The notes under the pieces are model-generated. The model was not told the DNA's origin. It saw only the letters and a list, made by a program, of their open reading frames with translations, and did not search any database. The position numbers and the translations under genes are program-made. A DNA stretch of 23,148 bases from CAYGZQ01 sp964354375 [NCBI: uncultured Planctomycetota bacterium] (GTDB taxonomy: Bacteria > JAJVIF01 > JAPKYR01): the NCBI GenBank assembly GCA_964354375.1, contig CAYGZQ010000008.1, positions 1 through 23,148 of the forward strand, in the 5' to 3' direction. The first letter of the stretch is position 1. Each line of letters begins with the position of its first letter. Below are positions 15,449 through 22,514 of the stretch, one piece after another.

Positions 15449-16684
15449 ATGACCGACCCGTCCGAAAACATCCCCTCCCAGACTGATAACGGCGATGCCG
15501 CTCCGCCCGTGGACCCGAAGCAGATCGGCAAGGTCGTGATGCTCGTGGGAAGCTTCCCCCCGATGCATTGCGGCGTCGGGGATTCAGCATGCGAGCTGGC
15601 CGGGGAGCTTCACCGGAAGGGCGTCGACATCGAAGCGGTCACTGATTCAGATGCGGATTCCGACTCAGGGTCGTTCCCGATCCATGCGGTTGTCGACAAC
15701 TGGGGCGTGAGGGGGATGAAAAGACTGATTCGAACGATCGAGAGTCTCGACCCTGACATCCTGCACATACACTATCCTTCCAAAGCCTACGGTCACGGTC
15801 TTGGAGTGCCTTTCCTGCCGATGGTGCTGGGCTCGCGGCGAAGAAAATTCAAAATCGTTCTGACCCTGCACGAATTCCGCCTGAGCCATTCACTCAGAAA
15901 GCTCGCGAGCTTCGTCCTGCTTGACGCGTGCGACGCGATCGCGATGCCGTGCAGCCTCGAGCTCGAGGCGCTATTCAAGAGGCACATGTCGGTCGCGGAA
16001 AAAATCAACTACGCCATTCCCGTCGGACCGGTCGGACCCTCGCCCGATGCGCTTGCCGATGATGATCGGCGAAGGCTGCGACGGGAGATGCGGTCGAGAT
16101 GGGGAGTCGGGGACGATGCCGTCGTGCTCCTGCACTACGGCACTCCGACGCCGTCCAAGGGGCTCGAGGTGCTTTTCAAGGCCCTCAAGATTCTCAAGCT
16201 CGAGGGATTGACGCCTCTCCTTGTTGTCGCCGGCGACCACTGTCCCGACGAGGACGATTTCCACAGGCTCCTTGCCGGTCAGCCGGGAGGTCTCGGAGTG
16301 AAGGACCAGGTGTTGTGGCTCGGTCGCAGACCCACCGACGAGCTTGCGGGAATCTTCAGCGCCGCGGACATCGGCGTCTTTCCCTTCCTCGATGGATTCA
16401 GTTTCCGCAGGAGCAGCCTGGTCGGCGTCCTGATGTGGGACCTGCCGATCATAACCACCGAACCGGACGGCGACCTTGAGGGAGTTGGCGGCCAGGAAAA
16501 GGTCAGGTTTGTTGAGAGAAACGACCCGAAAGCCCTGGCCACGGCGCTCATCACTCTTGCTGCGAATCCAAAGGCGCTCGACGCGGCTCGACGTGCGCCC
16601 AATCCGCTCAAGGAGTATTTCCGCTGGGACCGTATCGCGGATCAATATATCGACCTCTATCAGGAGGTTGGGCGGAAAAAATGA
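15449..16684 (+). CDS. GT-B glycosyltransferase lacking the E-x7-E motif, second of three
   Basis: 411 residues from ATG at 15449. An in-frame GTG at 15344 has a better ribosome site (GGAGGG, 6 bases away) and would overlap the previous gene by 35 bases. The added 35 residues look non-homologous, so I prefer 15449, without certainty. GT-B features: VVMLVGSFPPMHCGVGDSACELAGEL at the N-terminus (residues about 24-50, the G-V-G-D loop), DILHIHYPSKAYGHG, LHYGTPTPSKGLEVLFKAL (donor-domain start) and DQVLWLGRRPTDELAGIFSAADIGVFPF. In the place of E-x7-E stands DGFSFRRSSLVGVL, with no glutamates. That variant also occurs in some GT4-like families with a 'D-G-x-S-x-R-R-G-S-L' block. A polymer-assembly role is likely. 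It overlaps the third gene as ATGA. Confidence 0.85.
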   Translation: MTDPSENIPSQTDNGDAAPPVDPKQIGKVVMLVGSFPPMHCGVGDSACELAGELHRKGVDIEAVTDSDADSDSGSFPIHAVVDNWGVRGMKRLIRTIESLDPDILHIHYPSKAYGHGLGVPFLPMVLGSRRRKFKIVLTLHEFRLSHSLRKLASFVLLDACDAIAMPCSLELEALFKRHMSVAEKINYAIPVGPVGPSPDALADDDRRRLRREMRSRWGVGDDAVVLLHYGTPTPSKGLEVLFKALKILKLEGLTPLLVVAGDHCPDEDDFHRLLAGQPGGLGVKDQVLWLGRRPTDELAGIFSAADIGVFPFLDGFSFRRSSLVGVLMWDLPIITTEPDGDLEGVGGQEKVRFVERNDPKALATALITLAANPKALDAARRAPNPLKEYFRWDRIADQYIDLYQEVGRKK

Positions 16685-17775
16685 ACCTGGCGATCGTACA
16701 CGATTGGCTGACCGGACTCGGCGGCGCGGAGAGATGCCTCAAGGTGTTCTCCGAGCTCTGGCCCGATGCGCCGATTTTCGTGTCGGTCTACAATGCCGAA
16801 AAGTTCGCTGACTGGTTCCCGACCCGTAGAGTGAGAACCAGTTTCATCCAGCGCTTCCCCAGGGCGCTGAAATGGTACCGTCATTATCTGCCGCTTATGC
16901 CGAGAGCGGTCGAATCCTACGACCTGAGGGGCTATGACGTCGTCCTTTCGTCCAGCCATTGCGCTGCGGGCGGATGCATCCCGGACGTGGGCGCAAAACA
17001 CATCTCCTACTGCTACACGCCGATGCGATACGTGTGGGATTTGAAGGACACCTACGGGTCCCGCATGAACCCCATCGTACGCGCGGTTTTCTCAAGCCAG
17101 GTCCCCGGACTCCGGAGATGGGACGTTAAACGATCGGAAAGAGTCACGCATTTCGTCCCGATAAGCGAAACGGTTCATGAGCGAATCCGCAGAATCTATG
17201 GGAGAAACGGTCGCGTCATTTATCCTCCCGTGCGCGACTCGCTCTTCCAGCCGTGCAAGCCTTCGGAAAAAGAGGACTATTACCTGGTCCTGAGCAGGCT
17301 GGTTTCGTACAAACGCCTGGACGTCGCGGTTGAAGCCTGCACGCGGATGAAAAGGCGACTTATCGTGGCCGGCGACGGCGGCGAGATCTCCCGTCTGAAG
17401 AAGATCGCCGGCGACACCGTCGAGTTCATCGGTTTCGTGAGCGAGGAGGACGCACCTTCCCTGGTTGCGAAGGCGAGAGCGTTGCTCCACCCGTCGCTCG
17501 AGGATTTCGGCATCGTGCCGTGCGAGGCCGCCTGCGCCGGAACTCCAACGATCGCCTACGGTGTCGGCGGCGCGAGCGAGACGGTGATCGACTCAGTGAC
17601 CGGAGTGCTCTTCCCCGACCAGACTTCCGACTCTATGATCGACGCTATCGAGCGCTTCGAGCGGTCGACTTTCGACGCTGCAATCCTCCGTAAACAAGGC
17701 GGGAAATTCGGGGAGGAGAGATTCCGAACCCAGATTTGGGACGCAGTGAACGGCGCAACAAAGGGAGAGTGGTGA
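16681..17775 (+). CDS. GT4-family glycosyltransferase, WbaZ-like, third of three
   Basis: 364 residues from ATG at 16681, overlapping the previous stop by 4 bases (ATGA). AGGAGG lies 13 bases before the start. The N-terminus MNLAIVHDWLTGLGGAERCL is the typical opening of the WbaZ-type mannosyltransferases of polysaccharide clusters. HISYCYTPMRYVWDL (residues about 107-121) is also characteristic of that group. The donor half has YYLVLSRLVSYKRLDVAVEA, RLIVAGDGGE, IGFVSEEDAP and the E-x7-E motif within SLEDFGIVPCEAACAGTP. So it is a retaining GT4 enzyme, probably transferring mannose or a similar sugar to a lipid-linked glycan. It is the last gene in the cluster. After it come 19 bases and then the paired-hairpin repeat. 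Confidence 0.9.
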   Translation: MNLAIVHDWLTGLGGAERCLKVFSELWPDAPIFVSVYNAEKFADWFPTRRVRTSFIQRFPRALKWYRHYLPLMPRAVESYDLRGYDVVLSSSHCAAGGCIPDVGAKHISYCYTPMRYVWDLKDTYGSRMNPIVRAVFSSQVPGLRRWDVKRSERVTHFVPISETVHERIRRIYGRNGRVIYPPVRDSLFQPCKPSEKEDYYLVLSRLVSYKRLDVAVEACTRMKRRLIVAGDGGEISRLKKIAGDTVEFIGFVSEEDAPSLVAKARALLHPSLEDFGIVPCEAACAGTPTIAYGVGGASETVIDSVTGVLFPDQTSDSMIDAIERFERSTFDAAILRKQGGKFGEERFRTQIWDAVNGATKGEW

Positions 17776-17794
17776 GCTGTCGCCTGTATGTTCT

Positions 17795-17866
17795 TTGTGG
17801 GGCAGGCTTTCCAGCCTGCCGAGAAGTGACATCGGCGATTGGCAGGCTGGAAAGCCTGCCCCACAA
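17795..17866. repeat. REP-like paired-hairpin element, copy 2
   Basis: Two perfect hairpins face each other. GGCAGGCT-TTCC-AGCCTGCC (17801-17820) and GGCAGGCT-GGAA-AGCCTGCC (17841-17860) are separated by exactly 20 bases. TTGTGG (17795-17800) and CCACAA (17861-17866) close an outer stem. Taken together the arms are a perfect 26-bp inverted repeat. The unit is 72 bases long, the same length as the copy at 7042-7113. It sits between convergent stops (glycosyltransferase ending 17775, GH31 ending 17887) and may also stop or protect transcripts. Confidence 0.75.
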
Positions 17867-17886
17867 GACTCTCCGCTCAACAACGC

Positions 17887-19854
17887 CTACCCGAGAATCG
17901 GAGGCCTCGCGTCGCCCCGGTAGTACAGGGGGATTCGTTCCAGCGGGGCACTGGCTTCCACCCACTGACCGCCCTCGGATTTCGCTTGGGTCCAGACATC
18001 CGTCCAGTTCGACCCCGAGGGGAGATACACCGCCCGACCTCTCGCGCCCTCATACAGGATCGGCGCCACGAGAATGTCCGGACCGAACATGTACTCGTCC
18101 TCGATCTCCCACGAAATTCTGTCGTCGGGAAAATCGAAGAACAAAGGTCGCATCACCGGCAGTCCCGCTTCGTGCGCGATCTGCATCTGGTCCATGACAT
18201 AGGGGCGTAACCTCTCCCGGATAAACATGTATTCCCTGATGACTTCGTACGCCTGGTCACCGAACGACCAGGCTTCGTTGTCCGCCCCGGTGCCGTCCTT
18301 GAAAGGCTCCCGGCATCCATGGAGCCTGAACAGCGGACAGAACGCGCCGTACTGGAACCATCGCACGATCAGCTCGCGAAATGTCGGGTCCTCCGGCTTG
18401 CCGTTCAGGAAGCCCCCTATGTCGGTGGTCCACCATGGGATCCCGCTCAGCCCGATGTTCAGTCCGGCGCGCACCTGTACGCGAAGGGACTCGAAGGTCG
18501 AGAAGATGTCGCCCGACCATACCGCGGACCCGAAACGCTGCGAGCCCGCCCACGCCGACCGGCAGAGCGTGATGATCTCGGTCTCGCCCTCCGATTTCAT
18601 GCCTTCGTAGAATCCGAGCTGATGCATCCACGGATAAATGCACCCGACCTCCAGTCCGCTCCCCATGTGATACCGCACATTCTCGGGATGATAGGGATAA
18701 ATCTCGGGCTCCATCCCGTCCAGCCACCATACCTTGATCCCGTGCGAGTGGTAGTTGTCCCTGAACTTCCCCCACATGAATTTCCGGGCCTCCGGATTGG
18801 TCGAGTCGTAATAGTAAAGGTGCTCATAGCGCCCTTCAAGTTTATCTTTGAACTGAATGTAGAGGGGAATGCCCCGCTCGCTCCTCAGCAGAAGGCCGCG
18901 CTCGTTCATCTCCTTGAAATTCTCGCTGTTCGGACTCACCGCGGGCCACACCGAAACCATGACCTTGACGCCCATCCCCTCGAGCTCCTTCACCATCGCG
19001 GCCGGGTCGGGCCATTCCTCGAGATCGAACCTCCAGTCCCCCATCATGGGCCAGTGATAAAAATCGATCACGATGACCGACAGCGGAAGCTCGCGCTTCT
19101 TGTATTCACGCGCCACCGACAGAAGCTCGTCCTGCGTCTTGTACCTCAGCTTGCACTGCCAGAAGCCGGACGCGAAATGGGGAAGCATGGGCGGACGTCC
19201 GGTCGCGCACGTGTATCGCTCCAGGATCTCCGCGGGATTGTCGCCGGTCGTGATGAAATAGTCGATCTGTCCGGATGCCTCGGCGACCCATCTCGTCCCA
19301 TTCGCGCCCAGTTCCACCCTGCCTATCGCCGGATTGTTCCAGAGAAACCCGTACCCGCGGCTTGACAGGGCAAAGGGGATCGCGATCTCCGAGTTCCGCT
19401 GCTCGAGCGGGATCACGCAGCCTTTCTGGTCAAGGAGGCCGCTGCGATGCTGCCCCAGGCCATAGATGCGCTCGCCTTCGTCGGCCAGAAACCGGGCCTC
19501 GATGCGCCACAGGTCGCTTCCGAGCGATTTGTACTCGCGACCCGCCGGGATGAGAATGTGGACCGGCGGCTCCTCCAGCAGAATCTTCCCGCCGGGCGAT
19601 CTCGCGAACCGGATTCGTCCGTCGGAGGAAATCACGGCCTTGATCTTGCCGTTTTCTATCTCGCCGGAGCTTTCCCCGACACCGATCTGGGGGACGCATT
19701 TCTCGGGATCGAGAAGCGCCCACGCGCGATCGACGATCTCCGCGGACATGGTCGACCTGACCCTGAGGCTGTCTCGTCCCCACGCCTCGATCTGAAGCGT
19801 CTCGTTTCCCTTCCTCCACGCAAGCTTGTCGTCCTGGATGCTGATATACGTCAT
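17887..19854 (-). CDS. GH31 family glycosidase (alpha-glucosidase or alpha-xylosidase type)
   Basis: 655 residues from ATG at 19854, chosen for GGAGGAGA 4 bases upstream; the frame runs on through the repeat at 19874. No signal peptide, so probably cytoplasmic. Layout: an N-terminal beta-sandwich (about 1-225, with YGLGQH and RNSEIAIPFALSSRGYGFLWNN), a (beta/alpha)8 barrel (about 225-580), then a proximal beta domain. Catalytic residues: nucleophile Asp379 in KVWWLDGMEPE and acid/base Asp449 in AVWSGDI. Neighbouring barrel motifs are present: VIVIDFYHWPMMGDW, WWTTDIGGF and RWFQYGAFCPLFRLHG. GH31 enzymes hydrolyse alpha-linked glucose, xylose or related sugars. KVWWLDG and the F-x-x-W-P-D pattern leave both alpha-xylosidase and alpha-glucosidase open. 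There is no long C-terminal extension (shorter than many at 750+). It lies between two repeat elements. Confidence 0.93.
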   Translation of the reverse strand: MTYISIQDDKLAWRKGNETLQIEAWGRDSLRVRSTMSAEIVDRAWALLDPEKCVPQIGVGESSGEIENGKIKAVISSDGRIRFARSPGGKILLEEPPVHILIPAGREYKSLGSDLWRIEARFLADEGERIYGLGQHRSGLLDQKGCVIPLEQRNSEIAIPFALSSRGYGFLWNNPAIGRVELGANGTRWVAEASGQIDYFITTGDNPAEILERYTCATGRPPMLPHFASGFWQCKLRYKTQDELLSVAREYKKRELPLSVIVIDFYHWPMMGDWRFDLEEWPDPAAMVKELEGMGVKVMVSVWPAVSPNSENFKEMNERGLLLRSERGIPLYIQFKDKLEGRYEHLYYYDSTNPEARKFMWGKFRDNYHSHGIKVWWLDGMEPEIYPYHPENVRYHMGSGLEVGCIYPWMHQLGFYEGMKSEGETEIITLCRSAWAGSQRFGSAVWSGDIFSTFESLRVQVRAGLNIGLSGIPWWTTDIGGFLNGKPEDPTFRELIVRWFQYGAFCPLFRLHGCREPFKDGTGADNEAWSFGDQAYEVIREYMFIRERLRPYVMDQMQIAHEAGLPVMRPLFFDFPDDRISWEIEDEYMFGPDILVAPILYEGARGRAVYLPSGSNWTDVWTQAKSEGGQWVEASAPLERIPLYYRGDARPPILG

Positions 19855-19873
19855 GCGTTCTCCTCCAATTGAC

Positions 19874-19990
19874 GCCCCCCTGTAGTCCCCCCCAAGGGGG
19901 GGACGGCTAAGGGAGTACTCTGGGAAACATCGTTGTCTATTCCGCATTCAAGATAGACCGTCCCCCCCTTGGGGGGGACTACAGGGGGGC
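19874..19990. repeat. 33-bp perfect inverted repeat of a second palindromic family
   Basis: Arms at 19874-19906 and 19958-19990 are perfect reverse complements (33 of 33), with 51 bases between them. Each arm contains its own palindrome: GTCCCCCCC-AA-GGGGGGGAC on the left and GTCCCCCCC-TT-GGGGGGGAC on the right, plus an outer CCCCCCTGTA block. So it is two opposed palindromic units, like the other paired repeats but with another sequence and no 20-base spacing. The two minus-strand genes around it (GH31, sulfatase fold) are left intact. Confidence 0.8.
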
Positions 19991-20011
19991 TCTAAACCAT
20001 GTTCCGAGCCC

Positions 20012-22333
20012 TCACTCAAACACATACCCCAGGCTCTGCAACGCCTCCTCCTGCTCGGGGGTCAGCGCAGGCGGATGAGCCCGAAGGCTTTCGGGGACGC
20101 TCCAGAGGTACGCGCCGCGATCGTCCTCCCTAGCATAGTCCGGGAAACTGAACGCGATCACCGGGTCCTCGATCGTCAGCGTGAGATCCTCCCCAACCGG
20201 CTGCTCGATCTCAACGCCCTCCGACGCAAGCTTCTCCGCCAACTCCGTGAGCGACAGCTTGTACGCTCCCAGCAAAATCGCATCGCGTCCGGACTCATCT
20301 TCGATCGAGCCCTCGAATGTGACCGACGAATTCTCGGGATCGGTCGAGAACCGCACCTCCACGATGTCGCCCGGCTTCAGATCCAGGTTAACTCGGAACG
20401 ATGATGCATCTTCGGCGAGAAGACCTTCCCCGGAGCCTGCAAAAATCTGCGTGACCAGCTCGGGATTCTCGATCGCCCCTTCCGACCTCACTCTGAGGCT
20501 CACCGACATGGGCGTCTGCGGCCCCGCAAGCAGCCTCAGGTGCCATCCCGCCTGTGTCTTGTTCACGTACGTTTCCAGGAATTTTCCCAGATCGTCCGCG
20601 ATGTCGGGCGTTTCCTTCAGTATGTCCTTCGTCTCCAGAGGATCGCTCACAAGGTCGTACAATTCAGCCTGGCCGGTCGGGACCGTGAGAATGTACTTGT
20701 ACCGGTTCGTGACAACCGTCTTGGTCTCCGGCCCCCATAACGTCGACTCTGCGATCGTCCGCAGATCGGGATCCGCCGAGCCGCCGCGCAAAACCGAGAC
20801 AAGCGAGACTCCGGACGGTTCCGTTTCCGACTTGAATCCAAACAACTCGAGAAGCGTCGGATATGTGTCATAGGTTGCGACGAGACCGTCGATCCGTCGC
20901 GATCCGGTCTCGCCCGGCAGCTTGATGAAGAACGGGACATGTATCTGCTCTTCATATTGCGAATGACCGTGCTCCCATCTGCCGTGCTGCCCGAACTCCT
21001 CGCCATGATCGGCGAGTACGATAATGAGCGAGTCGTCCAGAAGACCCTTCTCCTCGTACCACGCGAGAAAATTCCCGATCGCCTCGTCCATGCCCGCGAT
21101 CTCCGCGTCATACAGATTCTCGCACTGCTTCTGTTCCATATCGCCGAAGCCCGCCCATACCGCCGGATCGTAGTGGTTCTTCGTGATAATCCCCCCGTGC
21201 AGAAACCATTTGTCCGCGTGCGGTCCGCTGTAATCGGGCGCCCTGAACTTATCGGCCCATTTCTTGGGGGGAACGTACGCGATGTGCGGATCGAAAAGAT
21301 GTATGAAAACGAAAAAGTCCTGGTCGCTATTGCAGTCGATCCAGTTCCGGGCCTGTTCGAGCGCCTGGGGGGCGGGAAGGTCCTGCACCTCCCACTGATG
21401 ATCGACCCCCTGGAAGAAACCCGCCTCCTGCAGGTGGGGGATGTTTACAAAACCGGCTGTGGCGAAACCATTCCTGCGGAAGATCTCCGCCAGCATATCC
21501 TCATGCATGGACAGCCCGCGGTTACGTCTGTCCGCGCCGGTGACTCCCGGAAGCCTTCCGGAAAGCACCGCCGCGAATGATGGAAGCGTCCAGGGCGAAC
21601 ATGAATGCGCGTCGGTGAAAACCACCGAACGGTTCGCGAGTGAATCAAGAACCGCCGTCGTCGTCCGATCGTACCCGAGCCAGCTCACATGCCCGGCCGC
21701 CACCGTGTCGAGCCCGAACAGGATCACCCGTCTCGGCCTGTCCCTCGGCGCGACAATTTGCGGATGCCCCCAGTACGGAAGCACCGTGCCGACAAGGATT
21801 CCCTCCCCGCTGAATTCGAGCTTCACATTTTCGCCGGCATGGCTTGATAAATCGACCGTCACCGTCGACCACTCTTTGAATTCCTCTCTCGAAAGCTCCT
21901 TTGAAAACACCTCTTGGCCGTCGGCGGTGAGCCTGAACCTGATTCCGGACGGCGGGCGGACATCTTTCCGGCCGTAGGCGTTTATGGGCGGGATCATGCT
22001 GAAAACGTTGAAAAGCTCCACCGGCGCGTCTCCCACGCCGATCAGACACGTGAGCCTCGCCTTCGGCGGAATGCGTCCGGTCCAGGTGAATGCTGCCGTG
22101 GAGCGCGATGCGATCGCGCGCGCGACCGTGTCGCCGATCTTCACTATGTCCAGCCTCACCGACTGGTCGGGTACGGGCTTGCCTTCCGCGTCGACCGCGA
22201 CCATCGACTCTGTCTGGTCGATAAGAAAAACGGGCGAGGGTCCGCCGGACGGTTTCGTCAGGTCCGGGACCTCCACTCGCCCCCCGCACCCGAATGCGAA
22301 GGCCAGCAGCAAAAATACGCAGAATCGTCGCAT
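20012..22333 (-). CDS. Sulfatase-fold (alkaline phosphatase superfamily) lipoprotein without the formylglycine motif
   Basis: 773 residues from ATG at 22333. The signal has a lipobox-like AFGC, with Cys16 as the likely lipid site. Residues about 20-195 are beta-rich and resemble a jelly-roll, carbohydrate-binding-like part. Residues about 200-560 are the sulfatase fold: VILFGLDT (Asp209), FVFIHLFDPHIAYVPP, IIVLADHGEEFGQHG (Asp442, His443) and WEHGHSQYEEQIHVPFFIKLPG. The active-site segment reads SCSPWTLPSFAAVLSGRLP, so the C/S-x-P-x-R motif that makes formylglycine is replaced by P-W-T-L-P-S, with Thr249 in place of the Cys. The usual DTLRADH block reads DTVAAGH, losing the Arg and the second Asp. 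Activity may be as a phosphodiesterase-type or altered hydrolase, or lost. A beta domain (about 600-740) follows and the end EEALQSLGYVFE is typical of sulfatases. Confidence 0.88.
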   Translation of the reverse strand: MRRFCVFLLLAFAFGCGGRVEVPDLTKPSGGPSPVFLIDQTESMVAVDAEGKPVPDQSVRLDIVKIGDTVARAIASRSTAAFTWTGRIPPKARLTCLIGVGDAPVELFNVFSMIPPINAYGRKDVRPPSGIRFRLTADGQEVFSKELSREEFKEWSTVTVDLSSHAGENVKLEFSGEGILVGTVLPYWGHPQIVAPRDRPRRVILFGLDTVAAGHVSWLGYDRTTTAVLDSLANRSVVFTDAHSCSPWTLPSFAAVLSGRLPGVTGADRRNRGLSMHEDMLAEIFRRNGFATAGFVNIPHLQEAGFFQGVDHQWEVQDLPAPQALEQARNWIDCNSDQDFFVFIHLFDPHIAYVPPKKWADKFRAPDYSGPHADKWFLHGGIITKNHYDPAVWAGFGDMEQKQCENLYDAEIAGMDEAIGNFLAWYEEKGLLDDSLIIVLADHGEEFGQHGRWEHGHSQYEEQIHVPFFIKLPGETGSRRIDGLVATYDTYPTLLELFGFKSETEPSGVSLVSVLRGGSADPDLRTIAESTLWGPETKTVVTNRYKYILTVPTGQAELYDLVSDPLETKDILKETPDIADDLGKFLETYVNKTQAGWHLRLLAGPQTPMSVSLRVRSEGAIENPELVTQIFAGSGEGLLAEDASSFRVNLDLKPGDIVEVRFSTDPENSSVTFEGSIEDESGRDAILLGAYKLSLTELAEKLASEGVEIEQPVGEDLTLTIEDPVIAFSFPDYAREDDRGAYLWSVPESLRAHPPALTPEQEEALQSLGYVFE

Positions 22334-22340
22334 CCGGCCT

Positions 22341-22349
22341 ATTATACCA
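22341..22349 (-). promoter_or_regulatory. Extended -10 promoter just before the sulfatase-fold gene
   Basis: On the minus strand this reads TGGTATAAT, an extended -10 box with a perfect TATAAT. Its last base is only 8 bases from the ATG at 22333, so transcription would begin at or within a base or two of the start codon. No Shine-Dalgarno precedes the gene. The message may be leaderless. Confidence 0.5.
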
Positions 22350-22372
22350 GAGCCGTCAAAGCACCATCAGAG

Positions 22373-22392
22373 CCGCGAGCGTAAGCGAGCGG
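22373..22392. repeat. Short direct repeat GCGAGCG-TAA-GCGAGCG
   Basis: GCGAGCG occurs at 22375-22381 and again at 22385-22391 around TAA, with CCGC and GCGG at the two ends. It lies in the gap upstream of the divergent sulfatase-fold and bL25 genes. I recall similar strings scattered in planctomycete-like genomes, but one copy here proves nothing about a family. Confidence 0.4.
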
Positions 22393-22408
22393 TCCTCCGA
22401 AAGATCGT

Positions 22409-22431
22409 AAAAATCGCCCTCACGATTTTTT
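22409..22431. terminator. AT-rich hairpin with T-run
   Basis: AAAAATCG (22409-22416) pairs with CGATTTTT (22423-22430) over a CCCTCA loop, with a T run on the plus strand. No gene ends just upstream on either strand, so it could be an insulator between divergent promoters rather than a true gene terminator. Confidence 0.3.
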
Positions 22432-22444
22432 CATTCCCCATCTA

Positions 22445-22473
22445 TTGAACTTAGGCCGGCCTGCGGTTATCAT
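22445..22473 (+). promoter_or_regulatory. Sigma-70-type promoter of the bL25 gene
   Basis: TTGAAC (22445-22450), 17 bases, then TATCAT (22468-22473). Both boxes and the spacing fit the housekeeping consensus well. Transcription should start near 22480, giving a leader of about 35 bases before the ATG at 22515. Confidence 0.65.
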
Positions 22474-22484
22474 AGAACGTTTGG

Positions 22485-22508
22485 CGCTCGACTTCTCCGA
22501 GCGGAGGA
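22485..22508 (+). promoter_or_regulatory. Leader hairpin ending on the bL25 ribosome binding site
   Basis: CGCTCG (22485-22490) pairs with CGAGCG (22498-22503) over a 7-base loop. The last G of the 3' arm is the first base of the GGAGGA Shine-Dalgarno (22503-22508). The ATG follows 6 bases later. The stem may modulate ribosome access. Confidence 0.45.
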
Positions 22509-22514
22509 TTTGTT

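Noticed and set aside
18319-19365. 348-codon plus-strand open frame within the GH31 gene
   Set aside because: Antisense shadow of a complete GH31 enzyme. No family look and no ribosome site.
19855-19947. Longer N-terminus for the GH31 protein
   Set aside because: The extra codons run through the inverted repeat arm. The GGAGGAGA site supports ATG at 19854.
22375-22391. Possible start of a CRISPR-like array or iterons
   Set aside because: Only two 7-base units are present, with no spacer series and no cas or replication genes nearby.
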